NCBI GenBank assembly: GCA_023389035.1
Contig: JAEWFC010000030.1
Span: forward strand, 62,001-126,000
Direction: 5' to 3'
Origin: Acidobacteriota bacterium
Lineage (GTDB): Bacteria > Acidobacteriota > Blastocatellia > Pyrinomonadales > Pyrinomonadaceae
DNA: 64,000 nucleotides
Position 1 is the first letter of the stretch. Each line of letters opens with the position of its first letter. Shown here piece by piece: positions 59,944 to 64,000 of this stretch. Position numbers and translations under genes: made by a program. Under the pieces are notes generated by a model. It was not told the DNA's origin. It saw only the letters and a list, made by a program, of their open reading frames with translations, and searched no databases.

Positions 59944-61848
59944 ATGAATATTGTTTCGCTGGAAAATGTTTCCAAGAATTACGGCTTCAAACCGCTTTTT
60001 GAGAATGTCACGCTCGGACTCGAAGACCGCGACAAGATCGGCATAATCGGTGCAAATGGTTCGGGAAAGACGACCTTGCTGCGGATCATCGCCGGCCTGG
60101 AAGAACCCGACACCGGCCGCGTCGTTCGTGCAAAGGGAAAGTCGCTCGCATATCTTTCGCAGAATCCGCCGTACGATGAAAACCTTACAGTGCTCGAGAC
60201 GATCTTTGCCTCAAGCAGCGGTGTGATGCAGACCATCCGAGATTACGAAGCGGTGTGTCACGAGGTGTCAGAAGGCAAAAACGATCCCGCAACGCTCCAG
60301 CGTATGTCGGACCTGCAGCACGATCTGGAGATCAGCGGCGGCTGGGAGATCGAGGCGAACGCCCGAGCCGTTCTCACAAAACTCGACATAACAGATACCG
60401 CCGCAAAAATGGGTACGCTTTCCGGCGGACAGCGAAAACGCGTCGCACTTGCTCACGAACTGATCTTCAAACCGGACATTCTCATACTCGACGAGCCGAC
60501 GAATCACCTAGACGCCGACACGATCGAATGGCTTGAGGCATATCTCGCCCGTTACACCGGCGTGCTTCTTCTCGTGACGCATGATCGGTACTTTCTAGAT
60601 CGAGTTACGGACCGCATCTTTGAGGTTGATCGCGGCGGCATTCAGAGCTTTAACGGCAACTACGCCTACTACGTCGAGAAAAAGGCCGAGCAGGAAGCGC
60701 TTCGCGAAACCGAAGGCCACAAACGTGAGCAGCTGATCAAAAAGGAACTTGCCTGGCTTCGCCGCGGTGCAAAGGCTCGCACAAGAAAATCAAAGCATCG
60801 CATCGCTGCGGCGCATTCGCTGATGGCCCAGCCCAAGGAGACTGCTAAACAAGACGTTGACATCGCGATCGGCTCAAAACGTCTCGGCTCGAAGGTCATA
60901 GAGATCAATGGGATCACAAAATCTTACGATTCCGTGCCACTTATCAGCGACTTTTGCTACTTGCTTAAACGCGACGACCGCATTGGCATCATCGGACCGA
61001 ACGGTTCGGGGAAAACCACGCTGCTCGATATCATCACGGGACGTGTACAGCCCGATTCGGGCGAGATCGACATCGGACAGACCGTTCACATCGGATATTA
61101 CGATCAGGAAAGCCGCGAGCTGAATGACGAGCAGCGTGTGATCGATTACATTCGCGACGTCGCGGAATATGTGACCACGGTCGACGGCACACAGATCACG
61201 GCAGGCAAGATGCTGGAAAAGTTCCTGTTCACGCCGGCTCAGCAATATGCGGTCATCGGCAACCTGTCAGGCGGCGAAAGGCGGCGTCTCTATTTGCTGC
61301 GAATTCTCATGGGCTCGCCAAACGTTCTGCTGCTCGATGAACCGACCAACGATCTCGACATTCCGACGCTGATCGCACTCGAACAGTATCTTGATGATTT
61401 CGCCGGAGCTCTTATCGTCGTAAGCCATGACAGATACTTCCTCGACCGAACCATCGACAATGTCTTCCGTTTTGAAGAGGGCGGGAATGTAAGAGAGTTT
61501 GCCGGGAACTACAGTGCGTATCTCGAAGCGGTTGGACGCGAAGAAGAGCTTGTCAAAACCACAAGCAGTAAGGATCGGGCTCCGAAACCATCGGCAGACG
61601 AAAATTCACATAACGCCAAGGAAAAGCCTAAGAAACTCACATTCAAAGAGACCCGGGAATTGCAGGAACTGGAAAACGGTATCGCCGAGGCAGAAGCTCG
61701 GCTGATCGCCCTCGAAAACGATCTCGCCCTCGCTGCCGCCGACGCCGGAAAGGTGCATCAGCTATTTACCGAACAGCAGGAGCTCGAAACCCAAATGGAT
61801 GCTGACATGCAGCGCTGGGCAGAGCTGGCGGAGCGTGCTGACCAATGA
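59944..61848 (+). CDS. ABC-F family ATP-binding protein (Uup-like)
   Basis: The ATG at 59944 gives 634 residues, with two ABC domains and no membrane segment. Walker A motifs are GANGSGKTT near residue 38 and GPNGSGKTT near 355. Signature LSGGQRKRVALAH and LSGGERRRLYLLR precede DEPTNHLD and DEPTNDLD. A C-terminal charged helix (ETRELQELENGIAEAEARL) matches ABC_tran_CTD. ABC-F proteins act on ribosomes, e.g. in translation recovery or antibiotic protection. Which subgroup is not fixed by sequence alone. It follows the transposase region. Confidence 0.92.
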   Translation: MNIVSLENVSKNYGFKPLFENVTLGLEDRDKIGIIGANGSGKTTLLRIIAGLEEPDTGRVVRAKGKSLAYLSQNPPYDENLTVLETIFASSSGVMQTIRDYEAVCHEVSEGKNDPATLQRMSDLQHDLEISGGWEIEANARAVLTKLDITDTAAKMGTLSGGQRKRVALAHELIFKPDILILDEPTNHLDADTIEWLEAYLARYTGVLLLVTHDRYFLDRVTDRIFEVDRGGIQSFNGNYAYYVEKKAEQEALRETEGHKREQLIKKELAWLRRGAKARTRKSKHRIAAAHSLMAQPKETAKQDVDIAIGSKRLGSKVIEINGITKSYDSVPLISDFCYLLKRDDRIGIIGPNGSGKTTLLDIITGRVQPDSGEIDIGQTVHIGYYDQESRELNDEQRVIDYIRDVAEYVTTVDGTQITAGKMLEKFLFTPAQQYAVIGNLSGGERRRLYLLRILMGSPNVLLLDEPTNDLDIPTLIALEQYLDDFAGALIVVSHDRYFLDRTIDNVFRFEEGGNVREFAGNYSAYLEAVGREEELVKTTSSKDRAPKPSADENSHNAKEKPKKLTFKETRELQELENGIAEAEARLIALENDLALAAADAGKVHQLFTEQQELETQMDADMQRWAELAERADQ

Positions 61849-61855
61849 GCGGCGA

Positions 61856-62035
61856 TCACAGTTTGAGCCGCTCATACTGAGCATAAAGCATCATTATTTC
61901 CGCATTGATCTTTTCTTTCGCAGAAAGGCCGTTCGCCTGATCGCGGAGTTTTATCAATTCTTCGATCTGCTGCTGGATCATTTCCTGCTTCGTCTCCGGC
62001 TTTCGCGGTTTGCTGATCTGATATTTGTCGTCCAT
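61856..62035 (-). CDS. 59-aa charged coiled-coil protein
   Basis: A short frame begins at the ATG at 62035 and ends TGA at 61856. The product (MDDKYQISKPRKPETKQEM... ending LYAQYERLKL) is a polar, heavily charged helix, with QQQIEELIKLRDQANGLSAKEK in its middle (read in parts). It has no signal peptide. Its codon pattern and charge make it a credible small gene. It is convergent with the ABC-F gene, with seven bases between stops. I recognise no family. Confidence 0.65.
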   Translation of the reverse strand: MDDKYQISKPRKPETKQEMIQQQIEELIKLRDQANGLSAKEKINAEIMMLYAQYERLKL

Positions 62036-62156
62036 CAGTCCATCGTACAGTGTTGCCGAAAAATCCGCTCAAAATTCGTGGCGAGATCAGGCACTTTCAG
62101 TGTATTATGTCCAGAACCGTCACCGTCCCTAACCACCAATTGGAGAGAATCGAAGA

Positions 62157-62699
62157 ATGGAATTTCTTTCTAGCATCAATCTGCTAATGCTGTTTGCCAT
62201 CATCGGAGCGGTCGGCTTTGTGTTTCTTCTCGCCTCCCTGATCTTGGGCGACATCTTCGAAATGTTTGGCTCCGATGCCGATCTTGGCGGCGACGGGCAT
62301 GATTTCGGATTGTTCGACAGCCGTGTGATCGCGGTTTTCATCACGGCGTTCGGCGGATTCGGCACGATCGGAGTGTGGTCGGGCTTCGGTGCCGTCAGCA
62401 GCTCACTTATCGGCTTGCTTGGCGGCGTGATCTTCGGCGGCGTGGTTTCTGCATTCGGGAGATTTCTGATCGGCCAGCAATCATCGAGCTCGGTCACCGA
62501 CAACGATCTGATCGGCCGAACCGCACAGGTGATCGTCTCGATCAAGCCAGGCTCTCTCGGACAGATATCGGCACGCATCGGCGATGAGCGCGTTGAGAAA
62601 CTCGCCCGCACGCTTGCCGGTGATGAGATCCTGCCGGGCACGATCGTAAAGATCGCGGATGTTGCGGGTGATTCCGTCATCGTTACAGCAGCGGAATAA
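62157..62699 (+). CDS. NfeD-like membrane protein
   Basis: The 180-aa protein has about three hydrophobic segments (LLMLFAIIGAVGFVFLLASLI; VIAVFITAFGGFGTIGVWSG; LLGGVIFGGVVSAFG). A C-terminal OB-like barrel has DNDLIGRTAQVIVSIKPGSLGQISARIG. This is the NfeD short form that pairs with flotillin/SPFH proteins. It is 31 bases before the flotillin gene, so the two form the usual partner pair. GGAGAG lies about 8 bases before the ATG. Role: membrane microdomain organisation. Confidence 0.87.
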   Translation: MEFLSSINLLMLFAIIGAVGFVFLLASLILGDIFEMFGSDADLGGDGHDFGLFDSRVIAVFITAFGGFGTIGVWSGFGAVSSSLIGLLGGVIFGGVVSAFGRFLIGQQSSSSVTDNDLIGRTAQVIVSIKPGSLGQISARIGDERVEKLARTLAGDEILPGTIVKIADVAGDSVIVTAAE

Positions 62700-62730
62700 C
62701 CGCACGTAAAGTTTTTTTGAAATAAACGTT

Positions 62731-64000
62731 ATGGACCTCTTACTCGACTACAGCACACTAGCAATTCCGATCGTCGTCTTAGTGATCGTCATCGCTGCAC
62801 TGATCGCGATAATGCTGATCAGCCGAAACTATATAAAAGTTTCGCCGAACCAGGCAGCGGTCATCTCCGGCCGGAAAAGAAAACTGGCTGACGGCACGGT
62901 CGCGGGCTATCGTCTCGTACGCGGCGGTGCGACCCTTGTGTTCCCGTTCCTCGAAAAGGTCGAGTATCTCGATCTGAACGTAATTACGGTCCCGCTTGCG
63001 ACGTCGCGTGCCTATACAGTGCAAGGCGTGCCGGTTTCTGTGAAGGCGGTCGCGAACGTGAAGATAAAGGGTGACGACACCTCGCTAAGATCGGCGGCAG
63101 AACGTTTTCTCGGGATGCCTCAAGAACAGTTTCACCGGCTGGTCTTTCAGACGCTTGAGGGCCATCTGCGAGCGATCCTCGGAACGCTGACGGTCGAAGA
63201 GATAAATAACGACCGGCAGTCATTCGCACAAAAGCTTACGACCGAGGCTGCGGGCGATCTCGAGAAGATGGGTATCGGGCTCGACGCCTTGACCATTCAA
63301 GAGATCTCGGACGATGAAGGGTATCTCGACGCACTCGGCAAACGCCGTACGGCTGAAGTTAAACGTGATGCCGAGATCGGTCAGGCCGAGGCGAACCGGG
63401 ACTCTAAGATCAAGGCTTCGCTAGCTCTCCAGGAAGGCGAAAAGGTCCGGCTCGAGACTGAAGCACAGATCGCACAGTCACAGCGAGAGACCGAGATCCA
63501 AAAGGCGCAGGTGCAGGCTGAGATCGAAGCGGAGCGTGCAAAAGCGAGCCAGGCCGGCCCGCTTGCGGACGCAAAGGCACAGCAGCAGGTGACCGCGGAA
63601 GAGGTTCGCGTCGAAAAGGTCCGTACGCAGGAAATGATCTCCGTTCAGGAACAAGAGGTCATGCGTAAGGAGAAGGAGCTCGAAGCAAATGTGGTCAAAC
63701 AGGCCGAGGCTGACCGAAAGGCGGCCGTGCTTCGTGCACAGGGCCTGCAGGAAGCCGCGATCCTCGAGGCCGAAGGCCGCAAACAGGCCCAGATCGCAAC
63801 GGCCGAGGCCGAAGCTCAAAAACTCGAGCGTGAAGGTCAGGGACGAGCCGCCGCCGTTGCTGCCGAAGGTAAAGCTGAAGCAGAAAAGATACGGGCTGTC
63901 GGTCTCGCAGAGGCTGAAAAGCTGCAGGCTAAGGGCCTCGCCGAGGCAAAAGCTATCGAAGCTCAAGGATTGGCCGAGGCCGCTGCGATCAAGGAAAAGG
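62731..64000 (+). CDS. Flotillin-like SPFH-domain protein, C-terminus outside window
   Basis: The frame is open to the window end (about 423 residues seen). One N-terminal membrane anchor (IPIVVLVIVIAALIAIMLI) is followed by an SPFH/band-7 domain (YIKVSPNQAAVISGRKRKL; YLDLNVITVPL) and then a long coiled coil rich in Glu-Ala (EAEGRKQAQIATAEAEAQKL, AKGLAEAKAIEAQGLAEAAAI). This is the flotillin layout, with the EA-rich region oligomerising. It is directly preceded by the NfeD-like gene. Only the tail end is missing. Confidence 0.92.
   Translation, partial: MDLLLDYSTLAIPIVVLVIVIAALIAIMLISRNYIKVSPNQAAVISGRKRKLADGTVAGYRLVRGGATLVFPFLEKVEYLDLNVITVPLATSRAYTVQGVPVSVKAVANVKIKGDDTSLRSAAERFLGMPQEQFHRLVFQTLEGHLRAILGTLTVEEINNDRQSFAQKLTTEAAGDLEKMGIGLDALTIQEISDDEGYLDALGKRRTAEVKRDAEIGQAEANRDSKIKASLALQEGEKVRLETEAQIAQSQRETEIQKAQVQAEIEAERAKASQAGPLADAKAQQQVTAEEVRVEKVRTQEMISVQEQEVMRKEKELEANVVKQAEADRKAAVLRAQGLQEAAILEAEGRKQAQIATAEAEAQKLEREGQGRAAAVAAEGKAEAEKIRAVGLAEAEKLQAKGLAEAKAIEAQGLAEAAAIKEK

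Overview
The window reads as chromosomal DNA of a Gram-negative, probably aerobic heterotroph. My best guess is Acidobacteriota, class Blastocatellia. This is inference from gene style: many secreted peptidases, a CadC-type winged-helix/TPR regulator, an FG-GAP repeat secreted protein, a DUF2911 protein, prepilin-like repeat proteins, the futalosine menaquinone route (MqnD), ADP-heptose genes for LPS, and an SpoIID-type protein. There is no prophage, integron or CRISPR array. The only mobile-element signal is one REP-associated transposase at 59.3 kb with its palindromes.

Layout. 0-6.4 kb (minus): truncated PAS sensor, a tiny membrane ORF, a MarC protein, an SpoIID protein and a secreted M14 peptidase. 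6.4-8.1 kb (plus): PlsC-like acyltransferase and a membrane protein. 8.1-11.9 kb (minus): a LolA-like secreted protein, then a ubiX / SH3 / methyltransferase / mqnD operon. 12-20 kb: larB, a duplicated prepilin-like protein, an HtrA-TPR protease, rpiB, a 495-bp gene-poor gap, DUF5996, DUF2911, threonine aldolase, YjbR and cmk. 20-27.9 kb: a beta-propeller protein, tRNA-Arg(TCT) and tRNA-His(GTG), a subtilase, an FG-GAP protein with a strong terminator, and a tight hldE1/hldE2/unknown/rsmE operon. 28-30.6 kb (minus): an operon of exonuclease, small membrane protein, barrel-like protein and DNA methyltransferase. 30.8-36 kb: glycine-zipper protein, cupin, secreted unknown, winged-helix/TPR regulator, and a baeRF-type protein split over two frames.

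36.2-44.9 kb (minus) holds beta-oxidation genes in the order fadN-like, (unrelated small operons), fadA-like, (isochorismatase-like), fadE-like. The fadN-like and fadE-like genes each carry an identical-arm palindrome CTGAATGA-N4-TCATTCAG about 40-45 bases before the start. This matches the published Bacillus FadR operator style, so a small fatty-acid regulon is likely. Between them lie Tag glycosylase, DinB, YbaK and a nucleotidyltransferase plus 54-aa partner.

45-56 kb: peptidoglycan-binding, DUF4440, M61, PNPOx-like and S9 peptidase genes on plus; panD, Gfo/Idh, PilZ, a prepilin-like lipoprotein and an OPT transporter on minus. 56-60 kb: REP palindromes, an eight-unit 21-bp tandem repeat encoding perfect heptads, a second M14 peptidase and the REP-associated transposase. 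60-64 kb: an ABC-F ATPase, a 59-aa coiled-coil gene, and an NfeD plus flotillin pair, the latter cut by the window edge.

The most notable items are the REP/transposase cluster with the heptad repeat, the two matched fad operators, the frame-split baeRF gene, the nucleotidyltransferase pair, and four convergent gene pairs that share a 4-base stop-on-stop overlap. Nothing here proves a wholly new system. No database search was run; family names come from motif recognition.
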